Positions 6,762 through 14,542 of a DNA stretch of 64,000 nucleotides are shown in pieces. The DNA comes from Endomicrobiales bacterium. Lineage in GTDB: Bacteria > Elusimicrobiota > Endomicrobiia > Endomicrobiales > JAFGGC01. The notes under the pieces are model-generated. The model had not been told where the DNA came from. It ran no database searches and saw nothing but the letters and a program-made list of their open reading frames with translations. The stretch is taken from assembly GCA_016930715.1 (NCBI GenBank), contig JAFGGC010000026.1, forward strand, positions 1 through 64,000, read 5' to 3'. Every line of letters begins with the position of its first letter. Within the stretch, counting starts at the first letter, position 1. Both the position numbers and the translations under genes were made by a program.

Positions 6762-7598
6762 TCAGCTTCTTTTGAAAAGGAACAGGCGGTAGGATTTGTA
6801 TCTGGAGAAGTTTTCGCCGTTTCTCCGTCCGCTGAAGTACTTGTCGTTCATCCTGTCCATTTTTTTTCTGTACTTCCAGAAGGCGAACTTTGAAAGCACG
6901 GGATGGCGCTCTTTCAGGAAATTGATGATGATATCCCACACGGGTTTCAGCAGGTTCTGCATCATACCGTTGACGAGGTCGAGGTTCGGGGCGGTTTCCC
7001 TTGTTATGTCTATGTCCTTGAGCATTTCAAGTGGATGGGCCTTCGAGGTTTCCCGGAACTTGGCGAGGTTATGGCCTCCGTAAAGAGGGCTTTCGCCGGG
7101 CGCGTCGGTGGCGAAGAAATCGCAGATGAGTACGTGCCCGGAAGGTTTCAGGAAGCGGATGGACTGCCGAAGCGCCTCGTTGACCGGTATGTACTGGAAG
7201 CTTTCGCTGAAGATGACGAGGTCGTATTTCTTGTCCGTGTTCAGGGTTTCGTATTTTGTCTCGTAAATGGCCGATCTCTGCCCCACTTTGGCGCGGGTCG
7301 CCTCGGTGAGAACCGGGCTCGGAGAGACGCAGTCGACCTCGAAGCCCCTGGCTATCAGCTTTGAAGCGAGCTGTCCCGCCCCGCATCCCACGTCGAGTAT
7401 GGTTTTCACGCCCTGCGGTATGTTGGAGATGATGAACTCCGAATGCTTCGCCTGGGCGATCGGTATGTTTGCCGGTTCTACGGCAAGGCCTTCCGGCCAG
7501 AGGCCGTAATGGAGGTCCTCTGCCTTGAAGAGGTACCTGCCGAACAAAAGCCCTATCGCGAGCCCGACGTCCTTTGAACTACATTTGTTTTTAGCCAT
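6762..7598 (-). CDS. Class I SAM-dependent methyltransferase
   Basis: 278 aa. Motif I is DVGCGAGQLA (SAM glycine loop), followed by acidic strand positions, YDLVIFSESFQYI (motif IV region) and FLKPSGHVLICDFF (motif V/VI), as in the Methyltransf_11/25 group. The C-terminal about 100 residues are basic and aromatic and may bind the substrate, which is unknown. The ATG at 7598 is preferred over 7628 because AAAGGA is well spaced before it and a candidate promoter lies just upstream. It stands alone and diverges from the glycosyltransferase gene at 7860, with an inverted repeat between them. Confidence 0.85.
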   Translation of the reverse strand: MAKNKCSSKDVGLAIGLLFGRYLFKAEDLHYGLWPEGLAVEPANIPIAQAKHSEFIISNIPQGVKTILDVGCGAGQLASKLIARGFEVDCVSPSPVLTEATRAKVGQRSAIYETKYETLNTDKKYDLVIFSESFQYIPVNEALRQSIRFLKPSGHVLICDFFATDAPGESPLYGGHNLAKFRETSKAHPLEMLKDIDITRETAPNLDLVNGMMQNLLKPVWDIIINFLKERHPVLSKFAFWKYRKKMDRMNDKYFSGRRNGENFSRYKSYRLFLFKRS

Positions 7599-7630
7599 TT
7601 TTTCCTTTAAACGCTGCGCTTCAAGCATAG

Positions 7631-7661
7631 ATTGTATATCATTTTATCGGAAATCTATCAA
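7631..7661 (-). promoter_or_regulatory. Candidate promoter of the methyltransferase gene
   Basis: Minus strand: TTGATA (7661-7656) and TATACAAT (7638-7631), giving a -10 of TATACA at 17-nt or TACAAT at 19-nt spacing. It faces away from the plus-strand promoter at 7678-7706. Confidence 0.4.
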
Positions 7662-7668
7662 GTGCCGC

Positions 7669-7690
7669 CGCCGGCAATTGAATTCCGGCG
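7669..7690. promoter_or_regulatory. Inverted repeat between divergent promoters
   Basis: CGCCGG-C-AATT-G-AATT-CCGGCG: a dyad with a single unpaired base, centred at 7680 and overlapping the -35 box of the plus-strand promoter. Size and position fit a repressor operator, but no regulator is known for it. Confidence 0.4.
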
Positions 7691-7706
7691 TTTTGTTTAC
7701 TATAAT
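7678..7706 (+). promoter_or_regulatory. Promoter of the GT39-like gene
   Basis: TTGAAT (7678-7683), 17 nt, perfect TATAAT (7701-7706). The predicted start near 7713 gives a leader of about 147 nt that contains the palindromic element at 7787-7853. Confidence 0.55.
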
Positions 7707-7786
7707 GAAGTCCGCAGACATATTCGCAATTAAGAGAGACCGATCTCACAACAACACTTATTATCCTTATGTCTTCCTGCGGACGG

Positions 7787-7853
7787 AATCCGCCGGAGCA
7801 CATGGTAACGTATTCTATGCGCTTGTTTTTGGATAAGCGGGCGCAGGCGGATT
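7787..7853. repeat. AATCCGCC/GGCGGATT palindromic element, copy 2
   Basis: Bounded by AATCCGCC (7787-7794) and its exact reverse complement GGCGGATT (7846-7853). A smaller hairpin GCGGA-CGGAA-TCCGC overlaps the left end. The right end, GCGCAGGCGGATTA, leads straight into the ATG at 7860 and seems to supply its ribosome binding sequence (AGGCGG, 9 nt upstream). Confidence 0.55.
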
Positions 7854-7859
7854 ACTATA

Positions 7860-9392
7860 ATGCAGAAGAAATTCGAGAACGTGTTCTGGGGAGCGCTGGG
7901 CGTCACTTTCGTGATGAAGCTCGTGCTCTCGGCGGCGATACCCATCACGAGCGACGAGGCCTACTTCCAAATCTGGGCGACGCACCTGGATTTCGGCTAC
8001 TACGACCACCCGCCGATGGTTGGCTGGATGCTCTATCTGATAAATTTTCTCGGCGACTACCTCGTTCTTCTGCGGCTGCCCGCCGTGCTTTTTACCTCGC
8101 TCATCGGCCTCGGTATATACCTGGTGATAAAGAGGCTGGACGCGAACAAGGCGGTGCTGATCGGGACATTCTACCTGATATCGCCTTACAACATGCTCAA
8201 CGTCCTCATAAGCACCGACACTCCGGTGATTTTTTTCGTTTTTGTCTCGGTTATAGCATTGTATCTTGCCGAACAGAAAGGCGGCATCCCGTATTACCTC
8301 CTTTCGGGCGTGTTCCTCGGGTGTGCTTTTCTCTCGAAGTACTTTTCAGCGTTTCTTGCGCTTTCATACATTGTATATTTTTTCCTGGGGGTTAAAAGCG
8401 CCAAAAGGTCCGCCGGTTTCCTGCTTCTTTTCGCGGTTTCGGCGCTTTTCCTGGCGGTCAACGTCTGGTGGAACTACACGCACCTTTGGGCGAACGTGAT
8501 GTTCAACGTGTTCAACAGGAACAAGGCCGAAACTTTTTCGCTCGTGAAACCCCTGCTCTTCATCGTTTCCCAGGCCTACCTTGTGACGCCGCCGGTCGTC
8601 TATTACCTGTACAGGAACGCGCGCTTCGAGGCGACCTGGCTCAAGAACACGTGCGAGCGCGTGGAACAGAAGGGGCTGAAGCTTTTCGCCGTCGTGTTCC
8701 TTCTGCCGCTTGCCGTGTTCGCCGTGCTTTCGCTCAAGAAAGTCGTGGGCCTGCACTGGGTACTGGCCTTTTACCCTTTTATGTACATACTTTTGGTGGA
8801 AGTGCTCTCGGAAGAAGAGATGATAAAATCCGTGCGCTTCATGTTCATATTCACCGCGGTGCACTTTTTCCTGATTGGCGCGGTGCTTTCGCTTCCGGTC
8901 GAGGTTTTCAAGAATAACAAGAATTACGACCTCATCGTGATGGGAACCCACCCGAAACAGGTGCTGGCGCGGCTTGAGCCCTACAGGAACGACTACTTGT
9001 TCTCGACCCCGAGCTACTCGGATTCCGCGATACTCAGCTACCATTCCGGCAGGTACTTCTTCGTTTTCGGCGGCGGCTCGCACCACGCCCGGCAGGACGA
9101 CATAATAACGGATTTCCGCGGGATGGATTCCAGGAACATAATGATACTCAAGACGTCCGTTCCGGACGAGGACGATTTCAGGGAAGTTTTTGACAGGGTG
9201 AGGATAGAAAAGTTCAGCGTCAAGGGGGCGGATTATTACGTCGTTCTGGGGGGCGGTTTCAAATACGCGGAGTACAGGCACGCGTATTTGGCCGGGATAC
9301 TGAGAAATTACTACAACATTCCGTACTGGCTTCCGATGCCGAAAAAGGGCTATTTCTTCGACAAATACTTTCCGGACGTGCTTGAGGACTGA
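7860..9392 (+). CDS. GT39/ArnT-like membrane glycosyltransferase
   Basis: 510 aa polytopic inner-membrane protein of the dolichyl-phosphate-mannose mannosyltransferase (GT39) superfamily, which uses polyprenyl-phosphate sugars to glycosylate proteins or lipids on the periplasmic side. The N-terminal catalytic loop has the family motif SDEAYFQIWATHLDFGYYD followed by HPPMVGW (acidic residues near 33 and 46). About ten hydrophobic segments span residues 10-350, and a periplasmic C-terminal domain of about 130 residues follows. The acceptor is unknown. It is the only plus-strand gene in the first 49 kb and has its own promoter. The start codon overlaps the end of a repeat element. Confidence 0.85.
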   Translation: MQKKFENVFWGALGVTFVMKLVLSAAIPITSDEAYFQIWATHLDFGYYDHPPMVGWMLYLINFLGDYLVLLRLPAVLFTSLIGLGIYLVIKRLDANKAVLIGTFYLISPYNMLNVLISTDTPVIFFVFVSVIALYLAEQKGGIPYYLLSGVFLGCAFLSKYFSAFLALSYIVYFFLGVKSAKRSAGFLLLFAVSALFLAVNVWWNYTHLWANVMFNVFNRNKAETFSLVKPLLFIVSQAYLVTPPVVYYLYRNARFEATWLKNTCERVEQKGLKLFAVVFLLPLAVFAVLSLKKVVGLHWVLAFYPFMYILLVEVLSEEEMIKSVRFMFIFTAVHFFLIGAVLSLPVEVFKNNKNYDLIVMGTHPKQVLARLEPYRNDYLFSTPSYSDSAILSYHSGRYFFVFGGGSHHARQDDIITDFRGMDSRNIMILKTSVPDEDDFREVFDRVRIEKFSVKGADYYVVLGGGFKYAEYRHAYLAGILRNYYNIPYWLPMPKKGYFFDKYFPDVLED

Positions 9393-9409
9393 CCTTCACC
9401 CCGGTTTTC

Positions 9410-10309
9410 TCAGCCGGATATCAGGTTGTAGCCCTCTATAACGCTTTCCGAGACCATCTGCACCATGTTCGCGAGCTCGCCGGAGTCGCCCTTCGCAAGG
9501 GCGGCATAGTACTTGTAGCGGTCCTCTATCTTTATGACAGCCGGCGCGAAGTTCCTGGACAGGAGCTGGGCTATGAGGACCAGCCGGCCCACCCTGCCGT
9601 TGCCGTCAAAGAACGGGTGCACCGCTTCGAACTCGTAATGGCAACGGGCGGCGTTCTCGATGACGTCCCCGCCGGTTGTTGAAATATTCTTGATGAGCCT
9701 GCCCATCCTCAAAGGCACTTCCTGGGCCGTCGGGAGCCGCTTTTCGGTGTTCGTGAGGTTGACGTACCCAGTGCGGTATTTACCCGGAAGCTTGTTGTTG
9801 AAACCCCTCATTACCTTTTCGTGGAGGCCCAGGATGAAGTCCTCGGTTATCCTGAAATTCGGTTTCAGGGTGTCTATCAGGTATTCAAGGGCGTTCCTGT
9901 GGTTCACCGCCTCCAGGACCTCAAGGAACTCCTTGCCCCGGACGTTCTTGCCCTCAAAGGCCGCTTTTGTTTCCTGTTTGGTCATCCTGCTTCCTTCGAT
10001 CGCGTTGGAATTATAGGTCATTTCAAGAAGGAATTTTTCCCGCGCCGCGCCGTTTTTCTTCATCACGGAAAGGGGGTCGGGAAGGCCCGCCGCCAGCCTG
10101 TAGATTATGTCACGTATGTCAACGTATTCCTTGAAGAGCTGGTCTATCTCGGCGGACTGCTTCGGCTGGGGCTTGATGCCAAGGTCTAGCCAGCGGTATA
10201 CCGTTTTGTACCCCACCTGCAGCCTGCGGGCGAGCTCAGAGCGGGTAACGCCGGTATTCCGGATTATCTTCTGGAGTTTTTCGGTGTCGGTGAAAGTAAC
10301 TTTTTTCAT
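9410..10309 (-). CDS. Fic domain protein with N-terminal HTH
   Basis: Fic proteins usually transfer AMP from ATP to target-protein hydroxyls. 299 aa from the ATG at 10309. An N-terminal helix-turn-helix (TRSELARRLQVGYKTVYRW) is followed by an inhibitory helix motif SNAIEG (form S/TxxxEG/N, residues about 101-106) and the catalytic HPFFDGNGRVGR near residue 231, complete for activity. The inhibitory motif lies N-terminal to the Fic core, as in class II. The ATG at 10309 has TGAGGG 8 nt upstream; the in-frame ATG at 10330 has none. The promoter upstream carries three copies of a 10-bp site, which suggests autoregulation through the HTH. No antitoxin gene is adjacent. Confidence 0.9.
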   Translation of the reverse strand: MKKVTFTDTEKLQKIIRNTGVTRSELARRLQVGYKTVYRWLDLGIKPQPKQSAEIDQLFKEYVDIRDIIYRLAAGLPDPLSVMKKNGAAREKFLLEMTYNSNAIEGSRMTKQETKAAFEGKNVRGKEFLEVLEAVNHRNALEYLIDTLKPNFRITEDFILGLHEKVMRGFNNKLPGKYRTGYVNLTNTEKRLPTAQEVPLRMGRLIKNISTTGGDVIENAARCHYEFEAVHPFFDGNGRVGRLVLIAQLLSRNFAPAVIKIEDRYKYYAALAKGDSGELANMVQMVSESVIEGYNLISG

Positions 10310-10328
10310 TTTATTGGCCCTCAAAGCC

Positions 10329-10414
10329 ATAGGACATAATTAAACATATAACTATATAAATAATATACCATATGTCCTATTATATGTCAAGTAGTATGAT
10401 AAAATATGTCCTAT
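10329..10414 (-). promoter_or_regulatory. Three TATGTCCTAT operator sites around the fic promoter
   Basis: An exact 10-mer TATGTCCTAT occurs at 10371-10380 and 10405-10414 and, inverted, at 10329-10338. One copy is upstream of the -35 box, one exactly fills part of the -35/-10 spacer and one lies in the leader. A fourth partial copy (TATGTC) overlaps the -35. The geometry fits repression by the HTH domain of the Fic protein. Confidence 0.7.
10362..10390 (-). promoter_or_regulatory. Promoter of the fic gene
   Basis: Minus strand: perfect TTGACA (10390-10385), 17-nt spacer, TATATT (10367-10362). The predicted start is near 10355, giving a leader of about 45 nt to the ATG at 10309. Confidence 0.75.
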
Positions 10415-10490
10415 TGCATTCTGACGCGGGAAGTGGCGGCCGGGGGATGGTTCGGTTGAACCGGGGCCTGTTTGATACGGGTGCGGTGTG

Positions 10491-10925
10491 TCAGATATGG
10501 CTTATTTCTTCGATCAGTTCAACTACCTTCTTTCTGATCGTATCCCTGATATCCCTTGATTTTTCAAGCTGTTCCTCGCGCGTGCCGCGGAGGGCGGCGG
10601 GATCGGGTATGTCCCAGTGGAAGGTCTTTATGACACCCGGAAACATCGGGCATTTCTGGGCGGCGGCCTGGTCGCAGACGGTCACCAGATAGCTGTACCT
10701 CCTGCCTTGCTGGAAAAGGTCCCAGACCGATTTGGTTTTGTTGCCGGAAATGTCTATTCCGGAGTCTTTCATTACTTCCACGGCGTAAGGGTTGAGGGCA
10801 CCGGGTTCGATGCCGGCGCTTTCGGCCTCCATTTTCCCCTTCGAGATGAGGTTGAAAAAGGCCTCGGCCATCTGGGACCTCGCGCTGTTGTGCAGACATA
10901 CGAACAGTACTTTAACTTTGTTCAT
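10491..10925 (-). CDS. arsC: Arsenate reductase (LMW-phosphatase-like, thioredoxin-coupled)
   Basis: Reduces arsenate to arsenite. 144 aa. The P-loop CLHNSAR (C10 to R16) is the CX5R nucleophile loop of the low-molecular-weight phosphatase fold, and C84 and C92 (VTVCDQAAAQKCP) match the two extra cysteines of thioredoxin-type ArsC, so it is a redox reductase and not a tyrosine phosphatase. It is the last gene of the pst operon, 93 nt after phoU. Arsenate enters cells through phosphate transporters, so co-expression makes sense. No ars efflux pump or ArsR is present nearby. Strong Shine-Dalgarno GGGAGG, which adjoins a GC-rich hairpin. Confidence 0.93.
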   Translation of the reverse strand: MNKVKVLFVCLHNSARSQMAEAFFNLISKGKMEAESAGIEPGALNPYAVEVMKDSGIDISGNKTKSVWDLFQQGRRYSYLVTVCDQAAAQKCPMFPGVIKTFHWDIPDPAALRGTREEQLEKSRDIRDTIRKKVVELIEEISHI

Positions 10926-10935
10926 GAGAACCTCC

Positions 10936-10981
10936 CCCCGCCTGCGGCGGGGCCCGCCAAAATCTCAGTGACGGGCGGATT
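10936..10981. repeat. AATCCGCC/GGCGGATT-type element, copy 3, with hairpin at arsC
   Basis: CCCCGCC-TGC-GGCGGGG (10936-10952) is a perfect 7-bp hairpin ending next to the arsC Shine-Dalgarno; GGCGGATT follows at 10974-10981. The ends match the element seen upstream of 7860 and in the pstS-pstC gap. The hairpin could influence access to the arsC ribosome binding site. Confidence 0.45.
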
Positions 10982-11018
10982 ATTGGTTGAATTTCGCGAT
11001 ATTTCCTTCAATACCCGT

Positions 11019-11681
11019 TCAGCCGTTCCTTTCTTCCTGATGGTGCTTTATCACTCTGCCCTCTGTCAGGTACATCACGTCTTCGCAGATGTTCGTGGAA
11101 AGGTCCGCTATGCGCTCCAGGTTTCCTGTTATGCGCAGTACGTGCAGGGCTTGTTCCACAGTCTGAGGGTTCTTGCGCATTATCTCGGTGAGCTCCGCGG
11201 TTATCTTGTCCTTGAAATCGTCCACCAGGTTGTCGCTCTCGCATACCTTGCGCGCCACGGCGGAATTTTCGTTTATGAAGGCGTTTATGCCGTTCGACAG
11301 CATCTTTACAGTAACTTCAGCCATTTTCGGCAGGTCTATGAACGGTTTTATCTGAGGCTTGTCTATCAGAAAAAGCGCGCTTTCAACGATGTTGACCGCG
11401 TGGTCGCCCATCCGCTCGAGGTCGTTGCCCATGCGCAGTATCATAAGGAGCAGTCTGAGGTTCTTCGCCTTGGGCTGGTACTGGGCGATGAGGTTTGTTG
11501 AATGCTCGTCTATCTCTATCTCGTAGGCGTTGGCTTTAGGTTCGTCAGATACTATTATTTCCTTGAGCTTGGACCGGTTCTTTTTGAGAAGCCCGTCAAT
11601 GCTGTCGGAGACCATTTTTTCAACCAGATTGGCGTAGTCTATGAGGTCTTTTTTGAGCGATACGAGTTTTTCTTCAATCAT
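11019..11681 (-). CDS. phoU: Phosphate transport system regulator PhoU
   Basis: Negative modulator that links the PstSCAB transporter to PhoR kinase activity. 220 aa, all-helical with the duplicated PhoU three-helix bundle: first repeat around NDLERMGDHAVNIVE and second around GNLERIADLSTNICEDV, whose E/DxxxD pairs are the metal-binding signature. Starts MIEEKLVSLKKDL from an ATG at 11681 with GGAG upstream. It sits downstream of pstB, separated by 125 nt largely taken up by an inverted word repeat, and upstream of arsC. Confidence 0.96.
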   Translation of the reverse strand: MIEEKLVSLKKDLIDYANLVEKMVSDSIDGLLKKNRSKLKEIIVSDEPKANAYEIEIDEHSTNLIAQYQPKAKNLRLLLMILRMGNDLERMGDHAVNIVESALFLIDKPQIKPFIDLPKMAEVTVKMLSNGINAFINENSAVARKVCESDNLVDDFKDKITAELTEIMRKNPQTVEQALHVLRITGNLERIADLSTNICEDVMYLTEGRVIKHHQEERNG

Positions 11682-11696
11682 TTTAGGCTCCTTTTC

Positions 11697-11802
11697 AGCG
11701 TAGAGCGGATAGCGTTTAGCGTATAGAAGAACAAAAATTATTGATCACAGGTTTTTCTGGCATTGTCTTTTACTATCCGCTATACGCCGCGCGCTATACG
11801 CT
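11697..11802 (-). repeat. Inverted AGCGTATAGCGGATAG word repeat between pstB and phoU
   Basis: Arm 11697-11726 and the reverse complement of arm 11773-11802 are both built from the words AGCGTATAG and GCGGATAGCG. The spacer of 46 nt is AT-rich. The element begins 4 nt after the pstB stop and ends just before the phoU ribosome binding site, so it lies within the operon and lacks a T-run. Confidence 0.8.
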
Positions 11803-11806
11803 ATTC

Positions 11807-12706
11807 TTATCCGAACTTGCCGGACAAATATTCTTCTGTCTGTTTCTGCTTTGGCACGGTGAAGACCTTTTCGGTCTGGCCGAACTCGACGAGCTGGCCG
11901 AGGTACATGAATGCCGTGTAATCGGAAACCCTTGCCGCCTGCTGCATGTTGTGGGTGACTATCACGATAGTATACTCTTTTTTAAGCTCGAGTATCAGCT
12001 CCTCTATCTTTTTCGTGGATATGGGGTCCAGGCTCGCGCAGGGTTCGTCAAAGAGTATGACTTCCGGTTCAACGGCAAGGCAGCGCGCGATGCAGAGGCG
12101 CTGCTGCTGTCCGCCCGAAAGGCCTAGGGCGTTATCGTTGAGCCTGTTTTTTACCTCGTTCCACAGGGCGGCTTTTTCAAGCGATTCAATGACCTTGTGC
12201 CTGATAAAGCCACTGTCCTTCCGTCCGTTTATCTCAAGGCCGTAGGAAATATTTTCGAGTATGGTCTTGGGAAATGGGTTTGGTTTCTGGAAGACCATCC
12301 CTACCCGCCTTCTTATGTCGACGACGTCCACCCCGGGCGCGTTTATGTCTTTTCCGTCGAGGAATATCTTTCCGTCAAGCCTGGAATTCGCAATGAGGTC
12401 GTTCATGCGGTTTAACAGGCGGATAAAGGTGGATTTGCCGCATCCCGAGGGCCCGATTATGGCGGTAACCTTGTTTTCGTGTATGTTCATGTTGACGTTC
12501 GAAAGGGCGCGCGATTTGCCGTAATAGAAGTTGACGTTTTGCGAGTGCATTCTCGCGAGGTTTACACCGTTAGAGACAGCCCCGTTTTTGGCGGAACGGA
12601 ATTGATTGGCTCTATCGTTTGGTCTTGCCGTGGACTCATTCCTGCCGGCATTTCCGTCAGAAGCTTCTTTTATTCCATCTCTAACGGGGCGGATGTCAAT
12701 GTCCAT
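11807..12706 (-). CDS. pstB: Phosphate ABC transporter ATP-binding protein PstB
   Basis: ATPase of the high-affinity phosphate importer. Walker [10 protein letters not shown], signature [13 protein letters not shown], Walker B EVILFDEP and the H-loop [11 protein letters not shown] are all intact. The family start corresponds to [16 protein letters not shown] at residue 53; the first 52 residues are a polar, low-complexity extension ([18 protein letters not shown] and so on). The long start at 12706 is supported by GGAGG 7 nt upstream and by an 11-nt overlap with the pstA stop, whereas M53 has no ribosome binding site. Order pstS-pstC-pstA-pstB-phoU is canonical. Confidence 0.96.
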   Translation of the reverse strand: MDIDIRPVRDGIKEASDGNAGRNESTARPNDRANQFRSAKNGAVSNGVNLARMHSQNVNFYYGKSRALSNVNMNIHENKVTAIIGPSGCGKSTFIRLLNRMNDLIANSRLDGKIFLDGKDINAPGVDVVDIRRRVGMVFQKPNPFPKTILENISYGLEINGRKDSGFIRHKVIESLEKAALWNEVKNRLNDNALGLSGGQQQRLCIARCLAVEPEVILFDEPCASLDPISTKKIEELILELKKEYTIVIVTHNMQQAARVSDYTAFMYLGQLVEFGQTEKVFTVPKQKQTEEYLSGKFG

Positions 12707-13547
12707 AGATTTTCCTCCGGGACTGCCTTATGTATATTGCTATTGCGGATATTAAAAGGACCAATACCACTAGAAGCAGCGAGCAGCCGTAGGCGATGAC
12801 GGTCTGCTGGTCGGGCTTTGTGCCCTCGGTCATCAGGGCGTATATGTGGTACGGAAGGGCCATCACTTCGGAGAAAACCGAATCCGGATAGCCCCTCATA
12901 TAGAACGTGGCCGCGGTAAAAAGTATCGGGGCTGTTTCTCCCGCCGCCCTGCCGATACCAAGTATCACGCCGGTTAGTATTCCCGGAAGCGCGGTCGGAA
13001 CCACTATCCTCTTGATTGTCTGCCAGTGAGTCGCTCCTATGGCAAGCGATGCCTCCCTCAGGGAATGGGGCACGGCTATCAGGGCTTCCTGCGAAGCCGA
13101 TATTATGGAAGGAAGTATCAGCATAGCCAGAGTCAGGCTTCCCGACAGTATGGAAACGCCGAAACCGAAGAATTTGACGAACACGGTCAGGCCGAAAAGC
13201 CCGAATACAATAGACGGCACGCCGGCCAGGTTGTTTATGCTCATACGGATGATGTTCACTACGGCCCCTTTCGGGCTGTACTCGGTAAGGTATATGGCGC
13301 ACGCGAGGCCGAGAGGCAGTGCGAAAAGCACTGCGCCGATCGTGAGGTAAAAAGTCCCCACTATCGCGGGTGCTACTCCTCCCTGTGTCATGGCCCTTCT
13401 CGGTACTTCGGTGAGGAACTCCCAGCTTATGGCCGGCGCGCCCCTCACCACTATGAAATATATTATGGAACCGAGAAAGAACACGGTTATTATCACGCAC
13501 AGGAACAGCAGGGCGAAGCCCAGTTTTTGTATGTGGTCGTTTCTCAT
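12696..13547 (-). CDS. pstA: Phosphate ABC transporter permease PstA
   Basis: Second transmembrane subunit of the Pst importer. 283 aa, six predicted membrane helices, with the EAA coupling loop [19 protein letters not shown] near residue 165 and the conserved [14 protein letters not shown] that follows. It overlaps pstC by ATGA (13544-13547) and pstB by 11 nt, so the three inner-membrane components are translationally coupled. Confidence 0.96.
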   Translation of the reverse strand: MRNDHIQKLGFALLFLCVIITVFFLGSIIYFIVVRGAPAISWEFLTEVPRRAMTQGGVAPAIVGTFYLTIGAVLFALPLGLACAIYLTEYSPKGAVVNIIRMSINNLAGVPSIVFGLFGLTVFVKFFGFGVSILSGSLTLAMLILPSIISASQEALIAVPHSLREASLAIGATHWQTIKRIVVPTALPGILTGVILGIGRAAGETAPILFTAATFYMRGYPDSVFSEVMALPYHIYALMTEGTKPDQQTVIAYGCSLLLVVLVLLISAIAIYIRQSRRKIYGH

Positions 13548-14428
13548 CTGTTCAATCCCAGTTTAAGCCGATACTTCCTGCTTATTATCTCGGCTATCAG
13601 GTTTATTACAAGGGTTATTAAAAAAAGCAGCAGCCCTATCGCGAACAAGGCGTTATAGTGCGCGCTTCCCATCACGGCTTCTCCCATTTCGGCGGCTATG
13701 GTGGACGTCATCGGCCTGACAGGAGAGAAGAAAGATTTGGGGATGACCGCGGCCCCTCCCGAAACCATCAAAACCGTCATCGTTTCGCCCACTATCCTGC
13801 TCATACCCAGTATTATGGATGTTGAGATACCGGAGCCGGCGGCGGGTATTACGACTTTTGTAAGCGTCTGCCAGCGGTTGGCGCCCAATGCGAAGGATGC
13901 CTCCTTGAAACTCCTCGGGACAAAACTCAGGGCGTCTTCGGCTATGCTCGAGACCGCCGGTATGGCCATTATGCCCAGAACAAGGCTTGCCGTGAAAGCG
14001 CAGAGCCCCGTTGGTATGTTTAAAAGCCTTTGAATGAACGGGGCCACGATTATCATCCCGAAAAACCCGAAGACTATGGAAGGGATGGCGGCAAGAAGCT
14101 CAACTGTGGGTTTCAGGACAGCTCTTTGTTTTTCTCCGGCAAGCTCGTGAAGGTATAGGGCGGTGCCTATCCCCAGGGGTACGCATATAACCATGGCTCC
14201 AATAGTGACCCAGAAAGACGCCGCAATAAGCGGGAGAATTCCGTAATCGGGTGGTTCGTAGGTCGGATACCAGCTTTCTCCGAAGATGAAGGGAAAGAAA
14301 TCTATATATTTAAGTATCGGTATGCCTTCCTTGAATAGCACTATCACGATGCCCACGAGAAACGCGAGTGACGCAAATGCCGTTATCGTAAATAGCCATT
14401 TATAAATACTTTCCTTTATTTTTCTCAT
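13544..14428 (-). CDS. pstC: Phosphate ABC transporter permease PstC
   Basis: First transmembrane subunit of the Pst importer. 294 aa, six predicted helices, EAA loop KEASFALGANRWQTLTKVV near residue 180 followed by GMSRIVGETMTVLM, and the N-terminal FGESWYPT region typical of PstC. AAAGG lies 6 nt before the ATG. It is separated from pstS by 225 nt containing two hairpins, a gap often seen where the binding protein is made in excess. Confidence 0.96.
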   Translation of the reverse strand: MRKIKESIYKWLFTITAFASLAFLVGIVIVLFKEGIPILKYIDFFPFIFGESWYPTYEPPDYGILPLIAASFWVTIGAMVICVPLGIGTALYLHELAGEKQRAVLKPTVELLAAIPSIVFGFFGMIIVAPFIQRLLNIPTGLCAFTASLVLGIMAIPAVSSIAEDALSFVPRSFKEASFALGANRWQTLTKVVIPAAGSGISTSIILGMSRIVGETMTVLMVSGGAAVIPKSFFSPVRPMTSTIAAEMGEAVMGSAHYNALFAIGLLLFLITLVINLIAEIISRKYRLKLGLNR

Positions 14429-14493
14429 GTTAAACCTTTAGTATAATCGCCCGCCTTTCTATACTGTCGGCCGGGCGGTGTTTAGAAAATTTT

Positions 14494-14527
14494 CCAGAGG
14501 CTGTTAGGAGCTAAAAACAGCCTCTGG
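14494..14527 (-). repeat. Perfect 12-bp hairpin in the pstS-pstC gap
   Basis: CCAGAGGCTGTT (14494-14505) and AACAGCCTCTGG (14516-14527) flank a 10-nt loop. It lies between pstS and pstC in the transcript and is followed by AAAATTTTC rather than a U-run. A role in mRNA stabilisation or partial termination after pstS is inferred. Confidence 0.7.
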
Positions 14528-14542
14528 CCTCTGGCGAGGATG

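Noticed and set aside
8364-9281. 305-codon minus-strand frame opposite the GT39-like gene
   Set aside because: Rich in H, R and E as expected from the antisense of a membrane-protein gene; no motif.
10617-11501. 294-codon plus-strand frame opposite arsC and phoU
   Set aside because: It spans two well-identified genes on the opposite strand and has no domain or ribosome binding site.
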